DNA from: Nymphaea colorata
Taxonomy: Eukaryota; Streptophyta; Magnoliopsida; Nymphaeales; Nymphaeaceae
Direction: 5' to 3'
Length of the DNA: 64,000 nucleotides
Assembly: GCF_008831285.2 (NCBI RefSeq)
Contig: NC_045139.1
Span: forward strand, 29,987,206 to 30,051,205
This document shows, piece after piece, positions 23,490 to 35,048 of the stretch. Position numbers and translations under genes: made by a program. Within the stretch, counting starts at the first letter, position 1. Each line of letters opens with the position of its first letter. Under the pieces are notes generated by a model. The model made no database searches, was not told the origin of the DNA, and saw nothing but the letters and a program-made list of their open reading frames with translations.

Positions 23490-24778
23490 TCATGCAGCGA
23501 CGGCAGTCTCTCCATTGCCAGAGGGTTCACAGCCTGAAGGAGGAGCTTTCTTCTTCATTGATGTCATTGAACATTTCTCTTTTCTCTCGTCTATGTTCAT
23601 CTGCTGCTGTCTGCACTCCAGACTGCAATATGCAGTATCTCCCCTGCACATTTGAAACAATAATAGTCGATTTGTGTAGACAAGGCAAAGAAAATTACAG
23701 AATCTAGATGTTGCAGAAGAGAAATGAAAGAAATTTAGGTGGATGGATGATGGGCAGATCTAAAAAGCTCATAACGGAGAGAAAACATAAACATAAACAT
23801 AAAATTGCCGCCTCACCTTCCAGTCGCCTGTGGCTAATTAAGCATCAAATAAGCTAAAGAAATCAGAGAAAGGAGAGGAAAGCTACCATGCAACAGGGTA
23901 ACTTTGAATACTGACAACGGTGAGTGGCCGCTTATAATAATAATGACAACAGTAATAAATTTTTCGTTGTTCAAATCTCTGAATTAAATGATTAGCCATG
24001 AACAATCTAGGCTGTATGTCCAAAAGTCTGATGTTCTTATCAAATTTTGTAGCTAAAGTTGCTGTGAATGTACTATGAGGACGGACTTCCGCATAAACCA
24101 TTAATTGACCTCTTATTTTATGCGTGAGAGAGAGAGAGAGAGAGAAAACTGCAGCTTCATTTTGTTCAAGGTTTGAGAACCAAAAATCGGAAATGATTAA
24201 CCAGAAAGAACACCAACAGAAAGAACACCAAAAAGAAGAAGAACAGAAGATAAAGAAAGAAAACTATTCTTCCCATGCTCCCTTCTCCTCTTCTTAAGCA
24301 AAGAAAGACACCACTTCAAAACTGCAGATCAGAAGGTTCGAACAAAAGGAAAAATTGAAGCAGCAAACTCTGCAACCTTGCCGAAGATGTTACCATAAGA
24401 AAATTGGAAGGAAAAAAGAAACAAAAACAGTGATCTGATAACAGGGGGAGAGAAAAGGGAAGGGGTGTGGGTCTCATACTTGTACATGTAGATGTCGCGG
24501 CCGGGGCCGATCCGGCGCTTGCAGAGGGTGCAGCACCTCAGGAAGTGGGCAGCTCCCTCCATCGCCAAAAAGTCGGCCGAGCTCCGGCGAGGGGATCTCT
24601 GAGGGACGCCCGCAGATGGGAGGCCAGCGCCGGCAGCCCCCGCCTTCTGCTGAAATTGTTGCTGGGCTGCGGTCGCCGCCGCCTCCAGCGCCGACGGTGG
24701 AAACTCCAGGTTCAGCTCGAACTCCGTCAAGCTGGTCGTCCTCCTCATGGATGGACGAGACCTCTTCCCGAGCAACAT
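23490..24778 (-). CDS. FLZ: FCS-like zinc finger (FLZ/DUF581) protein
   Basis: FLZ proteins are plant-specific adaptors that bind SnRK1 kinase through a short zinc finger. Two exons: exon 1 at 24480-24778 (ATG at 24776-24778, donor GTATGA) and exon 2 at 23490-23643 (acceptor TGTGCAG, stop TGA at 23490-23492). The junction rebuilds an AAG codon and a 150-residue protein. The FLZ finger spans the junction: FLRCCTLCKRRIGPGRDIY on exon 1 and GDTAYCSLECRQQQMNIDER on exon 2. The N-terminal half is Ala/Gln/Ser-rich, with SLTEFELNLEFPPS near residues 16-29. The landmark FCS reads YCS here. An intron inside the finger is usual for the family. The upstream minus-strand leader is GA-rich. Confidence 0.93.
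24125..24146. repeat. (GA)n microsatellite in the FLZ intron
   Basis: Uninterrupted GA run on the plus strand, inside the FLZ intron between 23644 and 24479. Confidence 0.95.
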
Positions 24779-25096
24779 CCTCTCTCCCTCTCTCGCCTTC
24801 CTGACGATCTAAAGTTAAGGGCGGAAGGCGGCTGTGGGCTGAGAGGAGGAGGCCAACGGTTTTCCGGCGGTGGGAAAGAACTAATCAAGGAGAATGAAAG
24901 GAGATCGAGAGGGCGAGATAAGAGCGTCTGTATCTCGCTCTGTCTGTGTTGTGGTGGTGGGAGAGGAGGAGGAGGAGAGGGAGGGAGAAAATAAAACGAC
25001 GGTGTAAGGAATCAGGACCGTCCTTTCTCTTTCCGTTTCTTTGTCTTTGGGTACCGCACAAAGAGGAGTCCACGTAAGAGAGAACACCCATCACTT

Positions 25097-25123
25097 TCTC
25101 TCTCTCTCTCTCTCTCTCTCTCT
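25097..25123. repeat. (CT)n microsatellite upstream of FLZ
   Basis: Uninterrupted TC run about 320 bases upstream of the FLZ start, read as GA on the gene strand. Probably lies in the FLZ leader or promoter. Confidence 0.95.
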
Positions 25124-25560
25124 ACAATGAGCGTAATTTTCTATTCAAAATAATGCAAAAGAATTTCATTTATTTAATCTCCTTGCTTTCCTTCCAGTGA
25201 ATTTTTTAGTAACTATTTTCACAAGTGGTAGTCTCATTCATCACCGCAGAAACAGAATTGACTTCCAACCTTTCCGGCGCACTGACCATCGGAAAAGGTA
25301 CTGTCACCTGCAGCTTCGCACCAGTTTCCGGCTCATCGGCCACCGGAAATATGTGGTTGACCTCCACTCTCAGCCCACTCCGGCTGCCTACCCACGTGAC
25401 ATACATGAGAGAGAGCGCGCAACAAAGAGAGAAAGAAAGATTACCCTTAGCAGATGCAGATGTATGAGGAGAGCGTCTCGATTTTCTGGCGCCTGCTTCA
25501 CCTTATTGTCAGTGAATCCAAACCAATAATATGCTCAATATAGAATTAGAAAAATAAATG

Positions 25561-25567
<7 letters not shown>

Positions 25568-25598
<31 letters not shown>
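25568..25598. repeat. (AT)15 microsatellite
   Basis: Uninterrupted AT run. Confidence 0.95.
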
Positions 25599-25600
<2 letters not shown>

Positions 25601-25984
25601 ACAAGTTGGCCGAAAAGACAGCATATGAAAGCATGCAAACAGTGGCCACATTTTGTATTAAACTTTGACTTGCATCAGTTTGAAGGCCACAAATTTAAAG
25701 TCCTGGCATGGTGGTGACGTCCTTGCGAGCAAAATGACTTTTACTCAACGTTGAACTAAAAAAATGTAATAAATTTGATCAAAATGAAATCATATAAAAG
25801 TTTATGTAATTAGGACTCAGAGAGTATCTATCAACTTTTCTTCATCTCCTTTTTTTTACTGCTAGCTCTCCATACCACAACCTTTGAAGGTGAGATCATC
25901 TAGAACCGCCATCGGTAGCGGAGCCAGAAAAATTCTCTGAAAGCGTACTTGTTAGAAAATAATCAAATTAATTGGATCATTTAA

Positions 25985-26060
25985 TATTTTCATTTAAAAA
26001 TAAAAAACTTTTAAGTGACTAGTGTGGGCAGTGGCCCACGCCAATCACAATGTGGGTGCG
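25985..26060. repeat. Dispersed repeat, copy 1 of 2 seen
   Basis: Carries TTTAAAAATAAA, then TTTTAAGTGACTAGTGTGGG, then a CCCACGCCAATCAC block. A diverged copy occurs at 28863-28930 in the same orientation. Confidence 0.7.
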
Positions 26061-27186
26061 CCATGACCGCCACCAAAGATACCTTCAAGAGCCGAAGCCT
26101 CTCTCTCCTCCCTCTTACCTCAGGGCTGCTTGGAGACATATGGACTCGTACATACTTTATATAGTTGTGTATTTATGTCACTTAGAATGTGAGCTGTCGA
26201 TTCATTTCCCATGTGTAATGTTTCCTCAAAACGTTCAATTCGTTGCTTACTTTTCACATCTCGTGTCCTTTTGGTAACATTGAGAGACAACCTCGGTCAT
26301 TGTAGCACACCCTTAGCCCCGTACCATTTTTTCTTCACTCCCTTTCAAAACACTTTTTTGCATAAAAACTAATTTAGTAGATGAAAAAATGGGGATATAT
26401 ATATAAAAGATGTTTTATATATTTGACTCAATTTTTAGGCATGAACTAGTATGTTTATTGCCAAACTCTAAGGGCTGTTTGGCTTGATGAACCTGCCCTA
26501 AAAAACATCATAAATTTATAAGACACATTAACAAGTGCTTTATGAATCTGTCTAAAAAAAAGTGATAAATTTATAAGATAATGTAAAAAGTGTTTTGTCA
26601 ATATGTTTCATCTTTTAAAGTCGATTCATCAAACAATAACAATATATTACTACTGTAGAACTGCCCTTAAAGAAACTAAATCCAAATGCAACCTAAAAAT
26701 TACTTTATCAGGTATATTATGTCAAGGGCTCGAGAGGTTCCATGAATTTGATTTAATATTTGAGAAGATATATAAAATAATGTATTATTTTTCCCATTGC
26801 CATACGATCGTATAGAAACCTCAATCCAAATGCAACCTAAAAGTGACTGGATCAACTTAGAGAAAGCAAACTTTTTTTCATCGCTTTCTTCATGCATGGA
26901 GACTACCTTCAAAAAAAATGGATTTGGGTCTAACATGGGGCGAAATTAGAAATTTTTTATGAAGGGAGCAGAATTAAAGTTTCTAAATTTTGACAGTAGC
27001 CGAAATATTATTTTTCAAAACTTTTATATATGACAAGTTAAATTTTTTTAGGTAAACTTAAAAAAAAAATTTGAGGTGGGGTCGAATAATCTTTGGGAAT
27101 GTACTGAAGGAAGTGAACTCCTTTTACACCCTATGCCCTTTGTTTCAACCGCGGTGAAATCTTTGACAAATTTCACTTCACCTGCT

Positions 27187-27234
27187 TTACATTTACATTA
27201 ACATTACAGTTTACATTTACATTAACATTACAGT
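27187..27234. repeat. Perfect 24-bp tandem duplication
   Basis: The unit beginning TTACATTTACATTAACATTA occurs twice without mismatch at 27187 and 27211. Confidence 0.95.
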
Positions 27235-27886
27235 GAGTTGGAGATGAAACATTTTTTTAATAATTTTTTCAAAAGAAACGTCCTCTATACTCTTTTTACT
27301 TTTTCAGATTTTCATATTTGTCTTTGCAAAAAAGTTTTCTTCTTCAATTCAACATGAACAAAAATCGTGGTTAGAACTTAATAATAGAGTCACATAAGGG
27401 TTGATTGATGTGAGCCACAGAGAATAATAATTTCTTTGAAATCACTTAAGATTATATTAAGGTGGTGAATAAATAATGTGATTTTTTTTTACTTAGCGAT
27501 GGTGAGTGCAATTTTCCTGTAGAGCTGTTGGTGGGCCCAGTGGGGCCCGTAGAGCTGTTGGTGGGAAAATTGGCCACGAGGAATCGCTTTCCCGCAATTA
27601 TGAAAAATGACGGCAATTATTGGACTCTGCAACCGTCGGGGAGGGACCCACTGCTTACGCCACAGCAAAAAGTGAAAATGAGAAATTGGTACGAAAAAAA
27701 TAATGGTGCGAGCGAGCCCCACTTGACAGCTCGCCCGTCCTTTGCTAAAATAATAAAACAAAAAAAAAGGTGTGACAGTCTTTTTATAAAAAACAACCTC
27801 CATTTTCAAACAACGAATATGAGCCGTCCGCCAACATCGGTTATATGATATATATACAAACTAAATACATGGTCTTCCTGACACCA

Positions 27887-28375
27887 AATTTGGGCCGTTA
27901 GATTTTGAATCTGGACGGCCCAGATTTCTCCCTTTTTTCATTCTGTCACTTTCCCCCTCTCCCTTTCTCTTACCTTTGCAGGGAAACAAGGCGGGCTCTT
28001 CTCTTCCCTTCACCCATCATCGCCGCCGCCGGACTCCTACCTTTCTCTACCCATTGTGGGTACAGGAAGAGCCTCTACGTCTTCCTCTACCCATCGTGGG
28101 GAAGCCCCCGGCAGCTTGCCCTGCCGTTGCCGGAATGGCAGGAGGAGCCGCTGGGGCTCCCCGAAGCCTCTACCCATCTTTCCTCTACCGACGACGGGTG
28201 GAGGAAAGGGGAGCCGCCCGGTGGCTCCTCCTGCCATCCGATCGGCCCTTTGTCGGCCGCCACCAATGGCAATGGCTTTCTTGGGAGACGGAAGAGGAAG
28301 AGCGGAATCCGGGATAGAGAGAGGGAGAGAGAAGAAAGGAGAAAGTTGAACAAATCTGAGCCGTCCATATAACGT
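27887..28375. mobile_element. Candidate foldback-like non-autonomous element, copy 2
   Basis: The left end holds CTGGACGGCCCAGATTT (27910-27926) and the right end holds its inverted relative AAATCTGAGCCGTCCAT. The left end is itself a small palindrome, since AAATTTGGGCCGTTAGAT precedes it. Inside is a CT-rich arm, a GC-rich core and a GA-rich arm (28315-28345). In the core GGCAGGAGGAGCCGCTGGGG near 28137 is inverted as GCCCGGTGGCTCCTCCTGCC near 28236. The GC-rich core sits in AT-rich DNA and gives overlapping chance frames on both strands. No transposase is encoded. Confidence 0.45.
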
Positions 28376-28862
28376 GCATTTCATGTTGGAGCCAACTTCC
28401 ACTTGAATATCGAGCTCAGATTCAATACAGTTATGAAATTACGCTACCCAATTCTTATTCATATTTAATGTGCTTGGGTTTCTTTATCAAATTTGGCTAA
28501 ATGAAATCAAAATTAAATTGGTGATCGATATATGTCTGTTCCATTTACTTTTACTTTTATGTGATGTCACTTGTCAATTTGTATGTGTATATATACAATT
28601 GATATAGCCCAGATCACTTAGGTTAGGGATAAATACCAAACTAGTTAAGTTCTTGTTAAAATATATTTTAAACAAAATACAAACATTGTAAACTGTCTGT
28701 GGACACTAATTTAATAGAAAACAAGTCTTAATTTAATATACTTTTATGAAAAATTTTCATTTTTCTACTAGTGAAATTTTAATGTTATAAGTGCTCATTC
28801 ATTTTTCTATTGCTATAAAAGCATTATTACAATCTAAACGATTCATTTAATGTTTAAAAATG

Positions 28863-28930
28863 TCTATTTAAAAATAAAGAGATTTTAAGAGACTGGTGTG
28901 GACAACTACCCACACCAACCACCATATGGT
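28863..28930. repeat. Dispersed repeat, copy 2 of 2 seen
   Basis: Counterpart of 25985-26060: AAAAATAAAGAGATTTTAAG, then AGACTGGTGTGG, then CCCACACCAACCACC. Confidence 0.7.
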
Positions 28931-29078
28931 TCAGCCACTGCAAATCTATGAAAAATGGTTTGCCGCCCATCCAGTCATCCAGGACCAACATCTTGACTGT
29001 GAACTTTACTCATCGCTTCGCTTCATCTCGTTACATTTAACAACATTGCACATACATACATACACATACAGGAGGTCA

Positions 29079-29370
29079 TGAGTTCAATATTCAAGGTACA
29101 TCTCTTTCGATATAATTCAATAAGGTTCTACTTAAACAACAACTTGCATATTATAGAAAATAAAAATGTTACGTCACCTTGAGTAGGGTTGATGGAAATC
29201 ATGGTGGTCTATAATTGATACCTAGTCCAGAATTCAATACTTGGCTACATCTCTTTCAAAATAATTCTACAAGGTTCTACTCAACAACAACTTGCATATT
29301 ATATTATAGAAGATGAAAATGTCACGTCACCACCTCTAGTAGGGTTAATGGAATTCAGGGTGGTCTACTT
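29079..29370. repeat. ~150-bp tandem duplication
   Basis: Copy 1 (29079 onward) and copy 2 (29229 onward) share TACATCTCTTTC, AAGGTTCTACT, CAACAACTTGCATATTATA, ATGTTACGTCACC/ATGTCACGTCACC, GTAGGGTT and GGTGGTCTA in the same order. Divergence is moderate, with short indels. Confidence 0.88.
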
Positions 29371-31768
29371 GTTGAGGTTTGTTAAGTTAGCTCGAGGCTA
29401 GTGGGGCTAGGACCTACAATAATGTCAAGCTAGGCCCACACAGTAACTGGGTTTTAATTAGCTCACAACAGAGTCTGAGCTAGGATTTTCTTCAAGGGCG
29501 GACCAACCTTTGGATCTGGGTAGGGCCAAATTGAATTCAAATCCAAAAAATACATAGTGTAATTAAAAAATTATATTTTTTTCAATGTAATTTTTTTTTC
29601 ATTGGCCAGGGTGGAGGCATGGCCTAGGCGGCCCCCCCTCCCTCTGCCCCTGGCTCACAATCAAGAAGCCAGCCAGCTTCACGCAGACCGACAAGATACG
29701 AGCGGTCCAAGCTTGATAATAATTGGGCCGGCGAAAACTTTTTTCTGGCTGGTTGGGCCTGTATTAGCCGACCCCACTTTGCTCGTGAAGGCCCATGGGA
29801 ATAAAACTAGTGGCACTCTTCTTAACATACCCAGAACCCGCTATGCTATGCCTCTTGAAGGTCTATAATTCAATTTTTAGAATCAATTAAGTAGAAAGAA
29901 ATAATTTCCAGCTTCCAGCCAGCTTAATCACTTGGTGAATCTCTAAAGCCTGTGCTTAATTATCTCAAAGGCCATTTTCCACATCTATGCATCATGTTAG
30001 GTATACTGATTAGTGCACACCAAGTGGGTCTATGATCTAAATTCAGTTTCATCAAACAGTTCTTAGGATAAGGATCATATGGATGCAATGCCAATGACGA
30101 ATCTTGCAACAGGACTCAGATCAATGCTTCCCCATTCTATATTGGCAGAAGTTCTGATCTAAACTAGAAAGGTTTTTCTTCTTTTTTCTTTTCCTCAAAG
30201 TGGAAGGGAGGAATGCTAAAGATCCCAAATTCATGACGTAAATATTATATATTTCGAACCAAATATTTCAAATCTTTGTTAGAAATCAATCAAAGATCGA
30301 AAAGCTTGAGGTTTAACATTCCAAACTTTCGGATCACCTCGAACTTAGAAGCATAGCAATCGTCGAGATGTTATGGTCACTTGAAGAAAGATATCGTCTC
30401 TTCAGAAAACATACGATCATGTCGAGAAAGATACCGACATTTTTGGCAAAAACAGTCTCCTACCTTGCTTACTGTTAGCTGAATCATAGTTTAACCATGA
30501 TCAAGTATAAGCCATAGTTAGGTGGAAATTGAGAAAGACCATTATATTATACCTCTAATGCTGTATAAATGCCTGTCACTTTCATATTCTTTGCCAAATG
30601 ACAGTCATATTTCTTGAAAAGAACCTGTTATATGTGCAAAATCTTTGGATTCGTGTTGCATAATAGTCCATTTTGCCAGCAAAATAGAAGGAACCCTCAT
30701 CTGTATGTGGTTTATTTGCATTTCAACGATGTATAGAAAAGGGCAGGAGATCTACTTCCCCAAACAATGGCATAAAAAGCCATGCCTCAGAAAAAAAGAG
30801 AACCCCTTTTATAGCTTTTAGCTGTTCAAATAGACTACTTTGTTTTTCAGGTTGAAAAATGTAAAGATTTCGAGATAGATACACAACTTTCTGCTGCAAA
30901 ATCAAAGTATGGAGAATGAATTCCTAATGAGCAAGACAAGAATACTTAGGAGGTTTATAGCGACAGAACAACGTGGTTGTTCGTTTTTTACAGAAAAAAA
31001 TGGAACAGAAGATGTCTCTATAATTTTTCATCTGGTGGCACTTCAAGGCTGTGTTCTTTTGCAGGGATGTGGACGGTTGGGATATGAATGCGAGATTTTT
31101 TAGCTTTTTGGTTGTGCCAGATTCGACCAAATCCAATCTCCAATTTATGTAAGCATTCGAATCCGAGTAACATTGACATCCTGATCATGATGTCATGGAG
31201 TTTAGTTTTTGGAACTAGCAGCACTATAGATACTTGATGCTACTCTGCAAGAGATAAAATCCTTTCCTTCCACTACTCACATAAGCATAAAGGCTCTCCC
31301 ATTGTTCTCCTTCATGACTTTTCCTAATACTGAAAGTCTCTCCTTTAAGCAATCTCAACAAAGAAAACACTTGTGGAAAAGAGAAGAAAGCAACAGCAGC
31401 AGCGCCTTCCATTCTTTCTGAGTGTGGATTCCTGGTCACCATTGGTTGTGTTTTAAGTGCGCATTTTGTTGGAGAAACACTCATAGATGACCTGTAGATT
31501 CTCTCAACTTCTGGTCGAAATTTGACGCCGAAAGAGCTCGTTCCTTGCCGCCCATGGCTGCTGGTAGGACCATGCTAGGCTGATGTCAAGTGTGCATGTT
31601 AATATGTGGATTGATGCTTTGAAGAACAAAATGCTGAAGATCTGTTGGATTCAGGTTGTGGCCGTGGCTTCTCACAAGCGGAACCTCATGAAACACAAAA
31701 AAGGTGGGCACCTTTTTAGAATCAAGGAAGGCCATCTAATTTCGTATCGGTGATTGTTGAAGACAGAC

Positions 31769-31816
31769 TGATTATACAAACTGTGACCTACTTGATTATA
31801 CAAACTGTGACCTACT
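31769..31816. repeat. Perfect 24-bp tandem duplication
   Basis: The unit TGATTATACAAACTGTGACC plus CTACT-type ending occurs twice back to back, at 31769 and 31793, without mismatch. Confidence 0.95.
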
Positions 31817-32328
31817 GGATGGCTATAAGAAGGTTTCGAGATTTTGATGAGACATACTTCAGCAGGAACTTCGATATGCTACAGACTGCAAGATCAATTA
31901 TACATGCTATAAAATTCTGTTAGGGACCTGGATTTATTCAAACAGATAACTTGATGTGATAAAGCAGATCATATCAGTAACAGTGAGCATGAACACAAAC
32001 AACTCAAATCTGGACGACGTCATCCATTGAGTGAATTCTGATCCTAATATAGATCACCATCAGCAACATGGCTGATTTTGTATGTAACAATGAATGATGA
32101 AGTTGTTTGGTGTTTGTGGTTGCCAAGAATAGATGAACAATGGCACCAACAGCTTTGTCGATTGACAGGAGGTTTAAATTGGAGACGTTCAAACAGAAAT
32201 ATGTGAATCATTCAGTACTTGATCTTCTCTGTTAGTGTATTCAGAAAAAGGCTTGCTTAGATCCAGTTAAATAATGAAAGAAGACAATGTGAATCATGGC
32301 TTATGTGCCAAATTCATAGTCAAACAGC

Positions 32329-32331
<3 letters not shown>

Positions 32332-32368
<37 letters not shown>
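32332..32368. repeat. (AG)18 microsatellite
   Basis: Long uninterrupted GA run in intergenic DNA. Confidence 0.95.
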
Positions 32369-32370
<2 letters not shown>

Positions 32371-33752
32371 TCCATGGCCTCTATTACTATAACATATATT
32401 TTGCGTTCCAGGTTTACTTTTCTGAAAAACTGACTGACAGTATGAGCTCAAATTCATTTACAAGCAAGTGATGGATGTCTTGGATCCACATTTGAACCCA
32501 CCGTTTAGATTTTGAACTCTTTGGATTCAATCTGAGTTTTGATGCCTATTTTCGGACTTGGATCCCTTTCTCAAATCAATTTTGAGTAAGTCGTTCCTCT
32601 AATGTTATTCATATGCATGCTTAGGTATTTTTCCTGCAGCTTTTTGTTGATTAATAAACTTGCAGCGGGTTTAAGATCCAAGCTGCTGAAAGTCTATGTT
32701 TGTTTAAACAATGGATGTCACTTAACGCATCAACGGCTGCTTTTATTTTCATTCTAAAACTCATTACTAGATGTTTTCATTTTTTTTTAAAAAATTTCTG
32801 AACTTAGTTCTGATCTTAAGATTCATTTAGAATTGGATTTTTTCTCATGTTATCTATATGCTGTTTTTGGTAGTTTTTAGTGATATTTGATTAATGATGT
32901 CGTTTTGGGTTATTTGTCCGTTTTCTTTATTAGTCTTTCTCTCGTTTGATGAAAGTTTATTTTTTTTTTGCATTTGTTTTGGCAAAATGTATGATTTAAG
33001 TAAATAAGAAGAATATATGTGAAACTTCAATATCTGAATATTCTCTTTCATTTTCCAAAGATGTCTCATTTTTATCCAGCTTTTCGACAAAATATAGATA
33101 GATGTTATAATGCATGAAAATTGATATGTTTTAGAGCCCTTGTTCCAAAAAGTTGCAATCTGCTATATGACCCCTAACTTTAATCACCAAAGACGACATT
33201 TTCAAAAATATTACTCACTCATATAGAAAATTTTAAAGCAAAAAATATTTTGAAAATTTTAACTAAATACTCTTAATATTATATAATTTTTTATTAAAAT
33301 GTGATATATTAAAATTTAAAAAAAAATGTCTTACAAAATAATTAACTTTTCCTGTATTTTGAGAAATCGAAAGCAGGTTTGTTACCATACAAAATACGGC
33401 AAAGATAAAAGCTTTATGTCAATTCTTACTTTCTCAAATTCGGGAACTTATTTGAAACTCGGATCTGATATACAAATTCGATCAACGGAACCCAGTTCCA
33501 GATCCTGATATTATTTAGGCCCTATCAAATCCGACCCGGATACTGATTGAGCACCTTTTTAATCGTTCGGATGCTCAAGTTAGTTTTCGATTGGACTGGA
33601 TCCAGAAAAAGTCAATCCGACCCGCCTTAGCCCCCTGAATCCGTGGAACCTCCCCTTCATCTTCCTCTCCTGCCGTCTCCTCCGCTGCAGTGGACGCGGC
33701 TCCTCTGCAACCGAAGAGAGAGCTAGAGAGATTAGGGTTACCAGGACCGGAA

Positions 33753-35048
33753 ATGGAGAACCAGACGTCGTCGGCGATTGCGGGGCCGGGATCGGCGAGA
33801 TCGGAGGACGATGCAGCGTCGGCATCCGCTTCTGCATCGAACCCCAACCCGATGCAGGCATGGTGGGAGGGGATAGCCCGCGCCCGCTCGAGGATCCACG
33901 CCCTCTCTGCCATTGTTGGATCCTCTCCTTCCCTCGACTCCCTCGCCGACTCAGACCGCCCTGCCAAGGCCCTTCTAGACAGCCCCGACGTCTCCTCCGC
34001 CGTCTCCTCCGCCTTGTCCGCTCCGCTCTCCGGCGCCGGAGACAACCCCCTCTGCCAGTGGCTCTACGAGACCTTCCAGACGTCCGATTCCGACCTCCAC
34101 CTCGTCGTTCTCCGCTACATCCCCCTTCTCGCCGGAACCTACCTCTCCCGCGTCGTCTCCGCCTCCCGGGAAGAGCCTCTCGCGGGATTCGAGGCCGTGC
34201 TGCTTTCTCTCTACGCCGCAGAGACGAAGGCCCGAGCCGGGAAGCCTCTCTTGGTCAACGTTCCTGACCTATCCTACCCGAGTCTCTACCACGCCCCACG
34301 CAACCCTCCTCCTACAGCAAATCCCAAGCTCGGCGTTACCCCTCCGACGCCTCCCCCGGTCGTTGGTGTACTGTCACCTCCCCTGGAACCGCAGAACGCC
34401 GTGAAATCGACGAAGAGGGCCGGCATTGTCGCGGTGGCCCTCGATTGGTACTACCGGAAGATCTCCCTCATGCCCGCTGCGTCGAAGGTGGAATTCTGCG
34501 AGTACCTCATCGGGTGGGCCGGCCAGAGCTGCCCATGTGTGCATGATTTGGATCGGGACGATGCTACCAGCTTGAGGCTGACCACGTTCTCCGAGGAGGA
34601 GCAAGTTGATTCGGAATGTTCGGAGCCGGCCGTGGAGGAAGAATTGGGGAAGATGAGTATCAAAGATGGACCTTCCTGCAATGGTTCGATTGTGGAAAAT
34701 AAGCTTTCCGTTGTAATTGCGGGTGCTGTAATTTCAGTCTCCAACGTAAGGGGAGCGAGGATTCCTCTTCCATGGGAACTTGTGCAGCCGATCTTAAGGA
34801 TCTTAGGCCACTGTCTTTTGGCTCCATTGAATCCACAGGAAGTGAGGGATGCTGCATCAATCGCCATCCGGTGTCTGTATGCCCGAGCTACACACGATCT
34901 GTTCCCGCAAGTCATCATTCCCACCCGGAGCTTGATTCAACTTGATAGGAGCACCAGATTGGCTGCCATGGCCGTTGCAAGTTCGAATTCTAACGTTAAC
35001 ACGCCTACAAAACCGAAAAAGCCAGAGATCCTTTTGGTTTCTAAATGA
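33753..35048 (+). CDS. HYC: Hyccin (FAM126-type) protein, subunit of the plasma-membrane PI4K complex
   Basis: Complete 431-residue intronless gene. Plant hyccins, with NPG and EFOP proteins, hold PI4-kinase alpha at the plasma membrane. The reading frame is open 63 bases further 5', but the first ATG is at 33753, in a good context (AAATGG). Hyccin landmarks: AWWEGIARARSRIHAL near residues 36-51, WLYETFQTSDSDLHLVVLRY near 103-122, GFEAVLLSLYAAETKARAG near 145-163, VEFCEYLIGWAGQSCPC in the middle, and RIPLPWELVQPILRILGHCL near the C-terminus. A Pro-rich linker (PPTPPPVVG) and a variable acidic segment (about residues 280-310) separate the blocks. The 5' part is strongly GC-biased and the 3' part is not, a common gradient in some plant lineages. 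HYC1 or HYC2 orthology is not resolved. Confidence 0.93.
   Translation: MENQTSSAIAGPGSARSEDDAASASASASNPNPMQAWWEGIARARSRIHALSAIVGSSPSLDSLADSDRPAKALLDSPDVSSAVSSALSAPLSGAGDNPLCQWLYETFQTSDSDLHLVVLRYIPLLAGTYLSRVVSASREEPLAGFEAVLLSLYAAETKARAGKPLLVNVPDLSYPSLYHAPRNPPPTANPKLGVTPPTPPPVVGVLSPPLEPQNAVKSTKRAGIVAVALDWYYRKISLMPAASKVEFCEYLIGWAGQSCPCVHDLDRDDATSLRLTTFSEEEQVDSECSEPAVEEELGKMSIKDGPSCNGSIVENKLSVVIAGAVISVSNVRGARIPLPWELVQPILRILGHCLLAPLNPQEVRDAASIAIRCLYARATHDLFPQVIIPTRSLIQLDRSTRLAAMAVASSNSNVNTPTKPKKPEILLVSK

Larger units (their letters stand above)
25124..33500. other. Intergenic repeat-rich DNA, no gene recognised
   Basis: Repeats and a foldback-like element are listed separately. Open frames at 25.2-25.5 and 27.5-28.4 kb overlap on both strands with skewed composition and carry no recognisable domain. 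AT-rich relics at 26.94-27.08 kb resemble those near 22.2 kb. Confidence 0.5.

Noticed and set aside
27905-28372. 155-codon plus-strand frame and overlapping frames on both strands
   Set aside because: GC-rich composition in an inverted-repeat block opens several frames at once. No recognisable protein.
33690-33752. Upstream extension of the hyccin frame by 21 codons
   Set aside because: The extension begins with GTG, not ATG. The first ATG with good context is 33753.
33860-34267. 135-codon Arg/Pro-rich frame overlapping hyccin
   Set aside because: Out-of-frame shadow of a GC-rich coding exon.
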